In this document: piece after piece, positions 12,501-27,500 of the stretch
Numbering within the stretch: the stretch's first letter is position 1
How the letters are laid out: every line of letters begins with the position of its first letter
Assembly (NCBI GenBank): GCA_905250885.1
Contig: CAJNOQ010000021.1
Coordinates: 1 to 64,000 of the forward strand
Length of the DNA: 64,000 bases
Direction: 5' to 3'
Source: Didymodactylos carnosus
Lineage: Eukaryota; Rotifera; Eurotatoria; Philodinida; Philodinidae
The notes under the pieces: generated by a model
Told to the model about the DNA's origin: nothing
Databases searched by the model: none
The model's input: the letters and a program-made list of their open reading frames with translations, nothing else
Made by a program: the position numbers and the translations under genes

Positions 12501-15500
12501 GCAAAACGTAACTGTATTCGAAGGGAAAACTGCATCATTCGAATGCAATGTATCTGAGGATGCTGCTACTGTCACATGGTACATAAATGACAAACCGGTA
12601 CCATCCACAAGGGGTCAACTATTAGCTATTGGAAAAACGAGACGTCTTGTATTGAAAGATTGTCAATTGAATGAAAATGATATGGTAATTACATGTGAAT
12701 TAGATCAGGCCACAAAGTCAACAGCCAAACTATTTGTTAAAGGTAAGTGACGAAATCATAAGAAATTGTATCAAGTTATTCATCCCATTCTGTTTTAATT
12801 TTTTTAGAGGAACCATTCGACTTTACAGATAAATTGAAAAATGTCAAAGTTAAACGTGGTCATCAACTTGAATTACAATGTTCAGTAAATAAACCAAATA
12901 TTAAATTAGAATGGCTTAAAGATGGTAAACCATTGGATATAAATGAACCGGTGAAATATGTCGTCGATGGTTTTGTTCACAAATTGATAGTACCAAAATC
13001 TGAAGATAAAGATAAGGGTGTATACACTGCTCGTCATGCTGAGCAACAAACAGAAGGACAGGTTGAAGTTCTGGGTAAGAATATCTCATTGGAAAGTTTA
13101 ATTATAAATTAGACAATATTGAAATTTTATCTAGTTGACATAACTACTGTCGATACCGTGGAAAAATTAATAGATGAAACTTGTAAGATGACATATGTCC
13201 TTGTAGCAAAACTTAGAATTTATGTAGTTCCTAGGAGGCGAGTTCCTGCATGATCACAAACCAAGAAACCTGTAGAATAAAATAGAAGAAGATATTGTAT
13301 TTTGACCATCTATTCACAAATGTGACTAGTTTTCACTTTTGTCTTGTTAAGATGAGACGATCTTGAATACTAGTAACATATTATAATTTGATAAGAATTT
13401 TTTTAAATCCTTTTCTTTTAGGCGATAATTTATCAACTAGATATTTTCCTCTGCATGCACAAACACTGATTAAATCATTCTTTTTCTGGCAATTTAACAT
13501 ATATGTTTTAGGTCCACCTCAAATTGTCAAACCACCCACAGATGCCATATTACTCGTTACCCAAGGAACCACTCTTACTGCTGAAATTATTGGCTTACCG
13601 AAACCTACTGTTACTTGGTTTTACAAAGGTAACGCAATTAAAAGCAGTCAAAAGTACCAGGTTGATGCCAAAAAAGATGTCTATACGTTGACAATACAAA
13701 AGGGTGACGTGGGTGATCAAGGTGAATACACGGTAGTAGCCGAAAATGCTGTTGATAAAGTACAAGCAACAGCAAACGTAACAGTTTGTGGTAAGTATCT
13801 ATTTAAATGTCAAATCGTGAGGAAAGCACATTTCATATGAAAATATTGTCAGTTACATTCACTTGCCAAAATTTCATGCTTCTTACAATACCTGTTTTTC
13901 TGTTTCAGTGAAACCTAAAATTGATAAATTGGCTGATGTTGCTGTTAATATTGGTGAAAGTGCTCGACTTATTTGTCAATTTTCTGGTACACCACTACCG
14001 ACACTTACGTGGTACAAAGATGGTCAACCGCTTACTACAGGTGATCGCTATACAATTACTGAAGAGTCACCAAATATTTCGGTCTTGACTGTGCGTGATA
14101 CAGTAATGGAAGATAAATCAGTTTACACCGTGAAAGCTACTAGTAAAGCTGGCGAAGTTGAAGGAAAAGCAACATTAACAATAAAGCGTAAGTTTAGCTA
14201 GCATAATTTGCATTATACTTTGTGTGCCTCATTCCGTTTTTTTTCAGCGATAAAACCGACAATAACCAAAGATCTAGAAGCAACTTATATCGGTATAAAA
14301 GGTGAAGATCTTATCTTATCCATTACTGGTACGGGTAATCCTCATCCTGAATGTAAATGGTTTAAAAACAATACTGAGATGACAACAAGCGCTGATCGAA
14401 TTATATTTAAAGAAGATGTAAAGACTGGAGAATACTTTCTTATCATTAAAAATTCTACTCAAGAAGACATTGCAGAATATCAATGTCAATTGACGAATGC
14501 GGCCGGTCTGATTAAATCCAAAAAATCTAAAGTAACAATTCAGAAAGCACCACAATTTGTTAAAAAACCACAATCAGTGACTGTTAATCAAGCGGAACAA
14601 GCGAAAATAGAATGTCAAGTCGATTCATTTCCTCTTGCTAAAGTCACTTGGTTAGTGCAATTAATATTATTTAGTGGCATTAAGAGATGAAAATCTTGTC
14701 TGTTTTAGGTTACAAGGTGGCAAACCGCTTTCTCCTAAAGATGGTTTTGAAACGAGTTTTGATTCCAAGACTGGTATTGCTACACTTATCGTCAAAAACG
14801 TTAATGTTAAACACTCTGTGCCAATAACCGTTCGTGCAGAGAACACAGCTGGTACAGCTGAAGAAAATACGTCGATCAATGTTCGCTCGGCACCGATTGT
14901 GGCAAAACCACTTACCGATACCGAAGTTATTTCGAGTCAAGATGCAACGTTCACGTGTGAATTTACAGCATCACCAACCGCCACCGTCCAATGGTTAAAA
15001 GATGGCAAACCCATTACACCATCGCCAACCAAATATATAGTCTCATTTGACGAGAAAACCAATAGTCATAAGCTTGTGGTTAAAAGTTCGTCTCCACAAG
15101 ATGAAGGAGTTTACAGTGCCCAAGCAACAAACGATTTGGGACAGGTTGAAACAAAAGCAAAATTAAACGTTACCATTCCACCCGAATTTATTAGTGGACT
15201 TCAAGATAAAACGGCCATAGCCAAAGATACTACTGAATTAACCATCAAAGTCATTGGTGCACCACAGCCAACGTTGACGTGGCTTAAAAACGGCAAAGAA
15301 ATTAAACCAGATAATAAGAAATATTCCGTTATACCATTGGATAAAGATGGAAATGCTAAGTTAATCATCAAAGATACACAGGAGGATGATCATGGACAAT
15401 ATTCTTGTGTGGCAAAAAATAAAGTTGGTACAAGTCAAAGTGATTGTACTTTGAAAGTAACAGCACCATTAAGTTTTATTCAACCGTTGCAAGATACAGA

Positions 15501-18500
15501 TGTTTTGAATGCACAAAATGCAACGTTTACATGTGAAGTACAAGGAATACCCAAAGCAAATATCAAATGGTAAGAAACTTTATTTTTTAAATTGAATTTT
15601 GATTATGGAGTAATAATTCAGACTCAGTTTTTTAAGTATCTTTTTTTATAATAAGAATAAGAATCATTGGTCAACTAAGGGGCTAAGAAATCGTACGAAA
15701 GGTTTATTATGATTCAGTTTTTTGCAAAATTTTTAGATTATTTTCACTTCTCTCCAATGTTTTACTCTGTAAAATGCTACTTTAGGTATTTCAATGACTC
15801 TGAATTGAAATCGACGCAAAAACAAACGATTGGCAGCAAAGGAAATGTACATACATTAACGATTACACGAGCTGATCAAACTGATGCGGGTTAGTAAAAA
15901 AATATTTTTGCTTTTTGGAAACTTTCAAGTACAGCTTTTCTTCTTTTTGTTAGGTGTTTACAAAGCAGTGGCTGATAATGGCACTGGTACACCAGTGGAA
16001 ACTTCAGCAAATTTACTCGTAGGAAGTATGTTCATTCAAGCTTCGTGAGCGAGTCGTTTTTTCGTTCGATGAATTTAATCATTCTTTCGTTTGAAGGTAA
16101 ACCAAAAGTTGAAGGCAAACCAGTTGATCAAACAGTCAGTGTTGAACAACCAGCTGTTTTAGAATGTACATTCTCCGGATTTCCAAAACCTGATGTCACT
16201 TGGTTCAAAGATAATGTTCCTTTGACTTCTACACCTGACAAACGTATAGAAATTCGTGAAGATAAACCAAATATTCATTCACTTCACATTAATAGTACAC
16301 AATTAGATGACAAATCTATTTATACATGCAAGGCGAAAAATCGTTTTGGTGAAACTGAAGCTAAGATTAATCTTAATGTTAATTCTATCAAACCAACCAT
16401 TGTTCAAGATTTGACTGAACAACAAACTGTTGAGAAAAGCAAACCTTTAGTCTTACAGGTTCAAATTACTGGCACACCAACACCAACGATAAAATGGTTT
16501 AAAGGAAACGAAGAAATTCTACTAACAAACAAGGATTATCAAATTACTTTTGATAATAAACAGACGTATACGTTGACTGTACCATCGTGTCAACCCGAAC
16601 ATCAGGCCGAATATTCGTGTCAAGCAACAAATGCCGGTGGACAAGTTAAATCGAAAAAAACAAAAGTCACTGTGCAAAAAGTACCAGAATTCATCAAAAA
16701 ACCAACAGATCAAGTCGTTAAAGAAGGACAACCGGTTGTTTTTGATGCTCAAGTCGATGCTTATCCACAACCAAAAGTCACTTGGTAAGAGCGATAAATT
16801 TTCATATTTCTAATTTTTATTTGTCTCGTTTACTTTTAGGTTACGCAATGGAAAACCATTAACACCTGATCTTGGCTTTGAAAGTCAATTTGATGCTAAA
16901 ACAGGTCAAATAACATTGAAACATAAATCGAACACGACAAAACAAGCTGGTGAACTTGTATGTAGAGTGGAAAATGCAGCAGGAACAACGGATGCTTCGG
17001 TGACACTCGATGTACAAGGTAAGAACAAGTAGTAGATAAAAGTCGTTACAGAATGTATATATTATTTGACGTGAATCCAAAGGTACACTCTGTACAATAA
17101 ACTGTATCAATCAGACTATTCTCTAGATCTTATATTCATCATACTGTTTAACATAAATCAGTTTACGTTGATATTCTCTGATAGAGTTTATAGTAAATTT
17201 TCTAAACAATATTTTTGTTACTTCAGCTTTACCGGTAATTACGAAAAAATTAGTTGATCAAGAAGTTATGGTTAACAATGAAATTCGTTTTGTTGCCGAA
17301 ATTACGGGTAGTCCTCAGCCGACAATAACATGGCTGAAAGATGATCAGCCTCTTAAAGCAGATGATAATCATATTGTACAAACCGAAGGTAATTCTCAAA
17401 TATTAATCATTAAAAATGCAAAATCTACCGATGAAGGAAAATACAAAGTGGTGGCTGAAAATTCATTGGGACATGTTGAAAGTCAAGGAACACTTGCTGT
17501 CAATGAAGAACCAATGATTGATCAACCATTTGGTGATGTTACATCGCCTGTCGGTACTGATATTCATTTGACATGTAAACTTATTGGTGGTCGACCAAAA
17601 GCTCAATTAACATGGTTGAAAAATGGGAAAGAGTTCAAGGGAGACGATCGTCATGTGATAACAATGCCTGATGAGAAAAATGGTGGTATTTGTGAATTGT
17701 TTATCAAGAGTCTTGATGAGACAGATAATCAATCGAAATATACATTAGTGGCTAAAAATAAATGTGGTACGAAAGAAATTCATTCAAATATCACGGTGAA
17801 AGCACCGTTAGAATTCACTCAACCACTAAAAGATCAGGATGTTTTATCGCAATCAAATGTCATACTACAAGTAGAAACAAATGGAATACCAAAACCAACT
17901 GTTAAATGGTAAGTAATCCCTTAATCTATTGAAATTTTTTTCCCATATAATTATGATGAACAAATTTTTTGTTTTTTAGGTATTTTAATGATCAAGAATT
18001 GAAAAATACACCGAAGACAAAAACGGAGACAAAAGGCAATGTACACACATTAACATTAAATAAGGTTGATTTACCAGATGATGGTATTTACAAAGCGGTA
18101 GCTACAAATCCGGATGGAACTGTAGAGACAAAAGCACATGTTTCCGTTTGCAGTAAGTTGAATATGAAATTTAAACCTTGATTCAACAAAACATTGTTAC
18201 TCTTCGTCTTTATTCTAGCTAAACCAAAAGTAGAAGGAAAGGTAACTGATGTGACAACGACAATTGGCGAAGGTGCTGAATTAAAAACAAAATTCAGTGC
18301 AATACCAAAACCACAAGTTACATGGTACCTAAACTATTCTTCATATATTATTACTTTTCCACATAAAGTATCTTATTTTAGGTACAAAGAAAAGGATACT
18401 ACACCTCTTAAACCAGATGCCAACATTGATATTGTAGAATTAGAAGATGGCACATCGATATTGAAATTTAAATCCACTGATCTTATCAATACTGGTGCCT

Positions 18501-21500
18501 ACATTGCTAAGGCAGTGAACAAAGTTGGTGAAGTTGAATCGAAGATATCTCTAACTGTCAAAGAAATAAAACCTACTATCTTAAATGATTTAACAAACGT
18601 CACTGCTAATCGAGATGAATCAGCTACATTCACATTAAAAGCAACGGGTAAACCCAAACCACAAGTGAAATGGTTCAAAAATGATGAAGAAATTCTACTA
18701 ACAAATCAAGATTATGAGATAATAGTTGATGAAACGACAGATACCTATTCATTGAAAGTGAAACAGTGTAAACCAGAACATCAAGCAGATTATTCAGCAG
18801 TGGTGGGAAACACAGGAGCAACAATCAAATCGAAAAAAGCCAAATTAATTGTACAAAGTAGGTTACTTTTTTTTTTATACATTTAACTAGTCTCTTAACA
18901 TTTACCTGTTGAACTTTAGAAACTCCGGAATTTGTTGAAAAACCTACTTCGTTAGATGTCAATGAAAATGGATTGGCTGAATTTCGTTGTAAGGTTGATT
19001 CATATCCAAATGCTAAGATAACATGGTGAGTTTTAACATTATATTGTCTGAATGATTCATTAAAAATTTCAATTTTTGCATAGGTTATTCGATGGTAAGC
19101 CAATAAGTCCAAAAGAGGGTTTCGAAGTACATACAGATCAAGCAACGGGTACATCGGTATTAACCATAAAAACTGCACTACCAAAACATACAGGAAAAAT
19201 AACAGTCAAAGCTGAAAATCCAACAGGAACCATTGAAGAAACTGTACAGTGTTCCGTTAAAAGTAAGTCTTAATAAATAAGTTTAGATGATAAACTAAAC
19301 TATTTTCTGATTATATTAGCTGGTCCAAAGATTACGAAGAAACCAACTGATACAGAAGCATTACTTCATACCGATGCCGTGTTTTCCATCGATGTAGCTG
19401 GATCACCTAAGCCACAAGTAGAATGGTCAGTAAAATATTTTTTGAATGCTGAATATATTTTTTCACTATGTTAAATGAAATATATTCAAAAATTGAGCTA
19501 AAAATTCTTTGAGTTAGTAAACGTAAATAATATTTTAGGATGCATGGTGATAAACCTGTCAAAGCATCTCCCAAATATGAAATAGTTGAAGAAGGTCTCA
19601 CAACGCACAAACTAATTATTCATGACATCACACCGGAAGATGAATTGCCGTTGAAAATTAAAGTAAAAAATGAGCTCGGTGAAACAGAGACGACTGTTAA
19701 TCTTAAAGCACTTGGTATGTAATATTTATCTTCTTCGCTACATTGTACATGTAGATATTTTTTTCTTGTTTAGAAACTCCTCGAATTGAACCACAATTAC
19801 CAACTGATCAAGAGGTTCTTTTGCATGAAACATTAACATTGAAATCAAATGTATTTGGTCGTCCAAAAGTTGATGTTCAATGGTTGAAAAATAATCAACC
19901 TTTGCAACAAAATGATCGAATAAAAATTACTCGTACGGCAGAAGATGAATGTCAATTGACTATAACCGATGTCAAAGAAGAAGATTTGGGAGCGTATACA
20001 TTATCAGTTAAAAATAAAGTAGCAAAAACAGATTCAACAGCAAACATCAAAATAACAGGTAAAAAGAAAAATTGTGTTCTTATCCAATCGTTTTTTCGAA
20101 CAGTATTAATAATAATCACTCAAAATATAATCTTTGATATTAAAACTTGTACCGAATGACAGAGAAAAAGAAGTCTTGTTTAGTTATGAGAAGTTAAATA
20201 TCTCTTTCAAACTTTGAAAAGTGATGGAGCTTACAATTTTCTACTAACATGTTCCAAGAATTTCAAGTTTTTGAAAGGATAGAAAAGTATTGCTAAGGGC
20301 TAAGATATCGATTCTACTACAATAACAATTATATTATAAAATTATTCGCATTTAGCTCCGTTGAAATTTAATACAACGCTCAAGGATTTGGATATTGTTC
20401 AAAGTTCAAATAGTGTTTTAAGCGTTGACTGTGACGGTGTTCCAAAACCAAAACTAACATGGTGAGTGTATTTTTTATTCTTATTTCTCGTTGTATGCTT
20501 GAAAAATTAAATAAATTTTTTTTGTAGGTATTTTAATGATCAAGAGATTAAATCAAACCAGAAAACACGTATCGATACAAAAGGCACAATAAGTACATTA
20601 ACAATAAATAAAGCAGATTTTCCCGATATTGGAACGTATAAAGTAGTGGCTGACAATGGAAAAGAACGAGTCGACACACAAGCGAATGTTGATGTTTGTG
20701 GTATGCTATAGAAGGATAATTTAAGAATTACAATTTTTACTCTCTTATCATTTCTTTTTAGTTAAACCAAAATTAGATTCGAAACCAGTAGATGTTACTT
20801 GTCTAATTAATGAAACGGCAAAATTATCAGCAAAATTCTCAGCTGTACCTGCTCCAACGGTTACATGGCATAAAAGTGATGGTACACCCGTTGTACCCGA
20901 TGATCGCATTCAAATCATAACAGATGAAACTGGACTATCAACGTTGACTATTAAAAATAGTACAACTGGTGATTCGGGACCATATTTAGCCAAGGCAACA
21001 AACAAAGTCGGTGCGGTAGAAGCCAAAATTAATCTAGCTGTCAAAGGTAAGAAGACTATTATAGGAAATTAACGATGTATTTTTAATTATTCATTTTAAT
21101 CTTTTCAGAAGTAAAACCAACTCTCAAAAATGATCTTCAGCCACAAACAATTAATGTTGATGATGAACTTATTTATCGTCTTGCTGTTGATGGTCGACCT
21201 GCACCCACCGTTAAATTTTTCAAAGACGGTAACGAAGTTGGTCCTGTTCTATTAGAAGAACATGATAATCAATTGACAGCCGTTTTCCGTGTACCCAAAG
21301 CTCAAGTGACTGATCAAGGTGAATATCAAGCATCTATAGAAAATCCAGCTGGTGTTATTAAGACAAAGAAAGTCAAAGTAACCGTACAACAAACGCCCGC
21401 TTTTTTGAAAACGCCTGATGATCAATCGGTAAGCATAGGAAAAGAAGTAAAATTCGAAGCAAAATTATCCGGTGTTCCCACACCAAAAGTCACGTGGTTA

Positions 21501-24500
21501 TTAAATGGAAAGCCTATTCAATCTAATGCCGATTTTGCAGTCACTTATGATGCGAATACTCAAACGGCCTTGTTTACTATTAAAAAAGCTGATGCTGATA
21601 AACATGCGGGAGTAGTGACCTGTCAAGTTGAAAATGCAGCGGGTAGTATTACTCATGATGTAAAATTAGATGTAAAAGTTGGTCCACAAATCACTAAACA
21701 ATTGAAAGAGGAGAGTGTTATTATGGGACAAAGTACTGTTTTAACTGTAGAATCTGTAGGAAATCCATCACCAACAGCACAATGGTTTTTTAACGATATA
21801 CCAATAGCAGCCGATGATCAACGTTACCAAATAATACAAAGAGAAAATGTATTTGAATTGAAGATTAAAGATGCTAAATCAACAGATGACGGAAAATTTA
21901 AAGTTGTTTTAACAAATACAGAAGGAACAACAACATCAGAAGCAAAATTAAATGTTCATGGTATGTTTCTACTTTTTTGAATAATTGGTGTTTGACTTCC
22001 TTAAATATGAACAGGTGTTTATTTCAAATTATTCAAGAACAAGAACTATGTCACAGATATTCTCTTGATAAGATCAATATTATACCAACTTTTAGCAATA
22101 GATAGATATCTCCACAAAGGTCTTTCTCTTATCTGAAATACCATAGTACATATAGTATTTTAGGTTCTTGTGTAAAGTCACGCGTATGATTAAAAACGAG
22201 TGTCATTATATACATAGTTGTTACCTTGTGCCGATCGTCATTTGCATAATATATTAGTGCTATCAGCTTAAAGAATGATTTTGTTCTTGTTTATTTATAG
22301 TTCCACCTACCATCGATTCATTATCACCCAAAATTGAAGCTGTTGCGGGGAGTGAAGTAGTTATTTCATGCAAAATCAGTGGTCATCCACGACCAGAAAT
22401 CACATTCTTAAAAGATAAAAAAGATGTTACACTCCTAGATGATAAACAACGTTATCGAATCGAACATGATGGAGACCAAGTACGACTGATTATTTCTGAT
22501 GTCAAGGAAGAAGATCAAGGCAAATATACCGTAAGAGCTAAAAATCCAGCATCAACAATCGAAGAACAAACTGCATTAGTTGTAACGGGTAAGATAAATG
22601 TTTATTTTGTCTAGTATATTTTGCTAAAAATATCTATCAAAGTTAATTTTTTAATCTATTTTTACTTTCTTTTAGCTCCATTACAATTCACTGATAAATT
22701 AACTGACATTGATATTGTAAGCGGTCAAAATTTAACTCTCACTTGTCGTTGTCAAGGCATACCAAAACCGACTATTCAATGGTTTCAAAATGATATAGAA
22801 ATCAAATCATCTACTAAACAAAAGATCGAATCGAAACCTGATGGTACTCAAACTTTGACCATAAATCGTGTTGATCTTACCGATGGTGGTCAATTTAAAG
22901 TTGTTGCAACAAATAAAGATGGCACTACATCGACTTCCTGTCTCGTTGATGTTGTCATGAAACCAAAAATTGAGTCAAAACCCCAAGATACTAATATCGT
23001 TATCGGAGAACAAGCGACATTATCTGTCAAACTATCTGGTATACCAAAGCCGAAGGTTGAGTGGTTGAAAAATGGTGTTCCAGTTGATATTGATAATAAA
23101 CGAATTCAAGTAGTAGAAAAAGATGATCAGTATTCGTTGATTATTAATGATACGAACATGGAAGATAAAGCAGCTTATACTTTAAAAGCAACGAACAAAG
23201 CTGGTGAAGTAGAATCACCAAAATTAAACTTGAATGTTACAGCTGTATTACCAAAAGTAAAAACAGATCTTCAACCGACATTGAACGTTACCAAAGGAGA
23301 ACCATTAGTATTGACATTGCAAGCCGATGGAAAACCAAAACCAATAGTGAAATGGTTTAAGGGGGCTGAAGAAATTATTCCCAATAGCGAAAAAGGAATT
23401 GAGTGTATAGAAGAAGGCGATAACACTTATAAGTTAGTCGTGAACAACGCAACAGAAAAAGATATTGGAGAATATAGCGCTATCATACAAAATCATGGTG
23501 GACAAGTCAAATCCAAAAAGACAAACGTCACTGTTACAAGTAAGTTGATAGAGTTCATTTCTACTATAATTTATTCCAAAATACGAACTGTACTTTATTT
23601 AGAATCGCCTGAATTTATTACAAAACCGAGTGATACCACTGTAAAACAGGGTGAAACTACTACAATCGATTGTCGAATCAATGCATTACCATTGGCTAAA
23701 ATAACTTTACTCAAAGATGGTAAAGCACTTACACCCAAAGATGGTATTGAACAAACGTTTGATCAAGCAACACAACGTCTCGTTCTGACTGTAAAAAATG
23801 CTCGTGTTGATCAGACTGGTGAATTTACCTTAAAATTAGACAACTCAGCTGGCTCAACAGAAACTGCGTTTAAACTTAATGTTACCTCTGCTCCCAACAT
23901 TGTCAAAACGTTGACCGATCAAGAATGTTTATTGGGCAAAGATGTTAAGTTGACAATTAGTGCTGCGTCTAGTCCAACACCTACAATAAAATGGTTTAAA
24001 AACAACGTTGAACTCAAAGATGACGAAAAGCATATAAAAATAGTTAAAGTCAGCGAAGAAACATATGAATTAAATTTGTTAAATGTTACGGTGGATGATG
24101 AAGCGACTTACAAGTGTGTTGTTAGTAACTCATTAGGTGACAAAGAAACACAAGCAAAACTGACGGTCGTTGAGCCGACAGATTTAGTTTGTGATTTCAC
24201 TGATCAAACAATACAAGTTGGTCAACCGGTTAAACTTGAATGCCATGTCAATGGCAGACCTCAACCAGGTATGTTTATCATTTTTATTATTTTTCTATCA
24301 TATTTTATTGTTTTTAATTTTGTTATTTAGAAGTGAATTGGACAAAAGACGGAAAAGAATTAAAACCGTCGGATCGTATTGAAATAACGAAAAAACCTGA
24401 TGGCACATGCACATTACTTATTCATAATGCCACGCCAGAAGATAAGGGAATATACAAAGTTATATGTAAAAATAAATTACAAACAAAAGAAGCTCAAGTT

Positions 24501-27500
24501 CAACTGAATGTCACATCACCATTGAAATTTAATGCTCAACTCAAAGATACAGTTGCACAAGTTGGAAGTAGTGTGACGTTGGAAGTCGATTGTGAAGGTG
24601 TACCAAAACCGACTGTTAAATGGTATGTCATGTTTCGTATATTCAAGAATGAGTCTTATTTATATTTTTCATTTCTAGGTTATGTAACGGACGTGAATTA
24701 ACGGCATCACAAAAAGTTAAAATGGAAGCAAAAGGCAATAGTTACAAATTAACAATACCAAAAGTAGACATTGGTGATGCAGGCACTTACGAAGTGATTG
24801 TCGATAATGGAATCGAAAAGATCAGTGGGAAAGCACAATTAGATGTTTGTGTTAAACCAAAAGTTGAAGGTAAAAATACTAGAACTTTTACATGCCAAAT
24901 TTTATGTTTAGAAATATATTAAGAAAATTTTATTTTGCTTGTTTTAGGAAAGCCCGCTGATGTCAGTTGTAACATTGGTGAACAGACAAAATTACAGTGT
25001 AAAATAAGTGGTACCCCAGCTCCAACAGTAACTTGGTATGTGCAAATTTTGCTAGAAAGAGAATGTATAATGCAATCTTGTCTATTTTTTGTAGGTTAAA
25101 AGACGGTGCACCGCTTCAGCCATCCGATAATGTTACACCTGTTGAGGAAAACGATACTTATTCACTTGTATTCAAAACAACTGAGCTGACAGATAAAGCA
25201 GCGTATACTTGCGTTGCCACTAATATCGGTGGTACAACTGAAGTCAAAATGAATTTGAACGTCAATCTAATTAAACCTACATTAAAAACTGATTTACTTA
25301 AAGATATCGTTGCCGCGTCGAATGAGCCATTGCGCCTCACAATAAAAGCATCAGGTACAAAGCCGAAAGTTCAATGGTTCAAAGATGGTGAGGAAGTTAT
25401 TACCACCGTAGAAGAAGAATATGAAATTATTGAAGAAGAAGAAACTTATACATTGTTGATCAAACGTGCTCAACCTAAAGATAGTGGAGAATATCAGGCG
25501 GTTATTTCAAATCCAGCTGGACAATTGAAAACGAAAAAGATTAAAGTTAACGTGCAAAAAGCAGCTGAATTAAAGAAAAAACCGCAACCTGAAGTGACCG
25601 TTAATGAAGGTGAAACTGCCACGTTCGACTGTGAGTTTGATGGACATCCAACTCCGAAAGTGACGTGGTTGAAAGATGGTAAACCAGTTAGTCCAAAAGA
25701 TGGATATGAAGTGAAAACGGATACGGCCAGTGGAAGAAGTCAAATTGTTATTACGAATGCAACAGCGAAACATAGTGGTCCATTAACAGTGAGATTAGAA
25801 AATCCTGCTGGACCTGCTGTCGAAGAAACAGTGCAATTGAATGTTCAGGCCGGACCACAATTATTGCAAAAACCAAATGCAACATGTGAAGCTCATCTGA
25901 ATCAAGATGCTGTTATCACCTTTAAATGTTTGGGAACACCAAAACCCACTATTCGTTTATTCAAGAGTGATGTTGAAATCGATGTACTACAAAACACTGC
26001 TCACTATGAAATTACCCAAACAAGCACAGATACATTCGAAGTCCGTATTAAAAATGTACGTGTAGATGATGAGGGTCAATACAAGATTCGAATTGAAAAT
26101 TCTCTTGGTCAAGTGGACTCCAATGTAGTTCTGACCACTGTTGACGATTGCCGAATACAACCATCTAAAACGCCTATTAAAACTGACTTACAAGCGCATG
26201 ATACATTGACAATGGAATATGTGGTCGATGGTCGACCAAGACCCGAGTGTGTTTGGATGAAGGATGGCAAACAAGTTAAACCAGATGCAAAAACTCAAAT
26301 TACCTATGATGAAAAAACAAATATTTGTCAACTGGTGATAACTGATGTAGCGCAAGAAGATCAAGGAACATATCATTTAATAGCGAAAAATAAATTAAAC
26401 AAAGCAGAAACAGAACCGATAAAAATCAATGTGACAGCTCCGCTAGTTATTAAAACAAAACTACCAGAAACACTAGATGGAGTAGTGGGAGAAAATGTAA
26501 CACTGACAGTTGAATGTGATGGTAGGACACGTTTTTATATTTCTTAACTTTGAGAAAGTTGTAATGAATTTTTTTTCTTCTTGTTTATGCAGGAATCCCA
26601 CAGCCAAAAGTCCAATGGTTATTTAAAGGTGAACCACTGAAATCTTCTGTAAAACATAAAATTGAAAGCAAAGATGGTAATAAATTAAACACTTTAACTG
26701 TGTCAAAACTGGATGTTACTGATATGGGTCAATATACAGTAGTAATTGACAATGGCATCGAAAAAGTGACATCAGAATCTACACTTTATGTTCATACTAA
26801 ACCGAAATTAGAATCGAAACTTGAACCAAATATGGCCTTCAATGTAGGTGAGACAGCAACAATTCAAATGAAAGTTAGCGGTGAGAATAATCAAATTAGT
26901 TGGTACAAAGATTCCGTCGAGATATCCGTTGATCAACGATATCGAATAACCGAAGAAAATGGACTTTATACATTAACCATTGATGACTTGAAACCAGAAG
27001 ATAAGGGCACGTATTCGTTAAAAGTAAAAAATAAAGGTGGTGACTTAGAACTTAAAACAAATATAAATGTCAAAGAAATTAAACCACAACTATTAACCGA
27101 TTTGAACGACTCACCAGCCGCTAACTCGGCTAAAATTGGTGAAGAATTTTCTTTAGAGATAAAAGCAGGTGGAAAACCACGACCTCAGGTACAATGGTTG
27201 TTCAATGGTCAAGAAATGCATTCGTCCATGGAAGAACGTATAGAAATTATTGAAACAGAAGACACATATCGTCTTGTATTTCGATCGTTCGATGCTCGAT
27301 TTGCAGGCGAATATCAAGCCGTTGTACAAAATGGAGGTGGCATTTTGAAAACAAAGAAGATTAAAGTCACTGCTCAACGTAGGTGTTTTTTTATTTAGTC
27401 ATGTTTAACGATAATTTTCGATGATTTTTCCATTTTGTAGAAGTTCCACAGTTTACGGAAGCTCCGCCACAACTCGTTACAGTTAAAACTGGAGAAAAAT

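Noticed and set aside
18325-18381. Several short introns (18325-18381, 23540-23602, 38224-38292, 39490-39546, 60473-60532) have lengths divisible by three and no stop, so the frame reads through them.
   Set aside because: With nearly 90 short introns, about this many stop-free 3n introns are expected by chance. Splice sites are good, and read-through would break Ig or FN3 domains.
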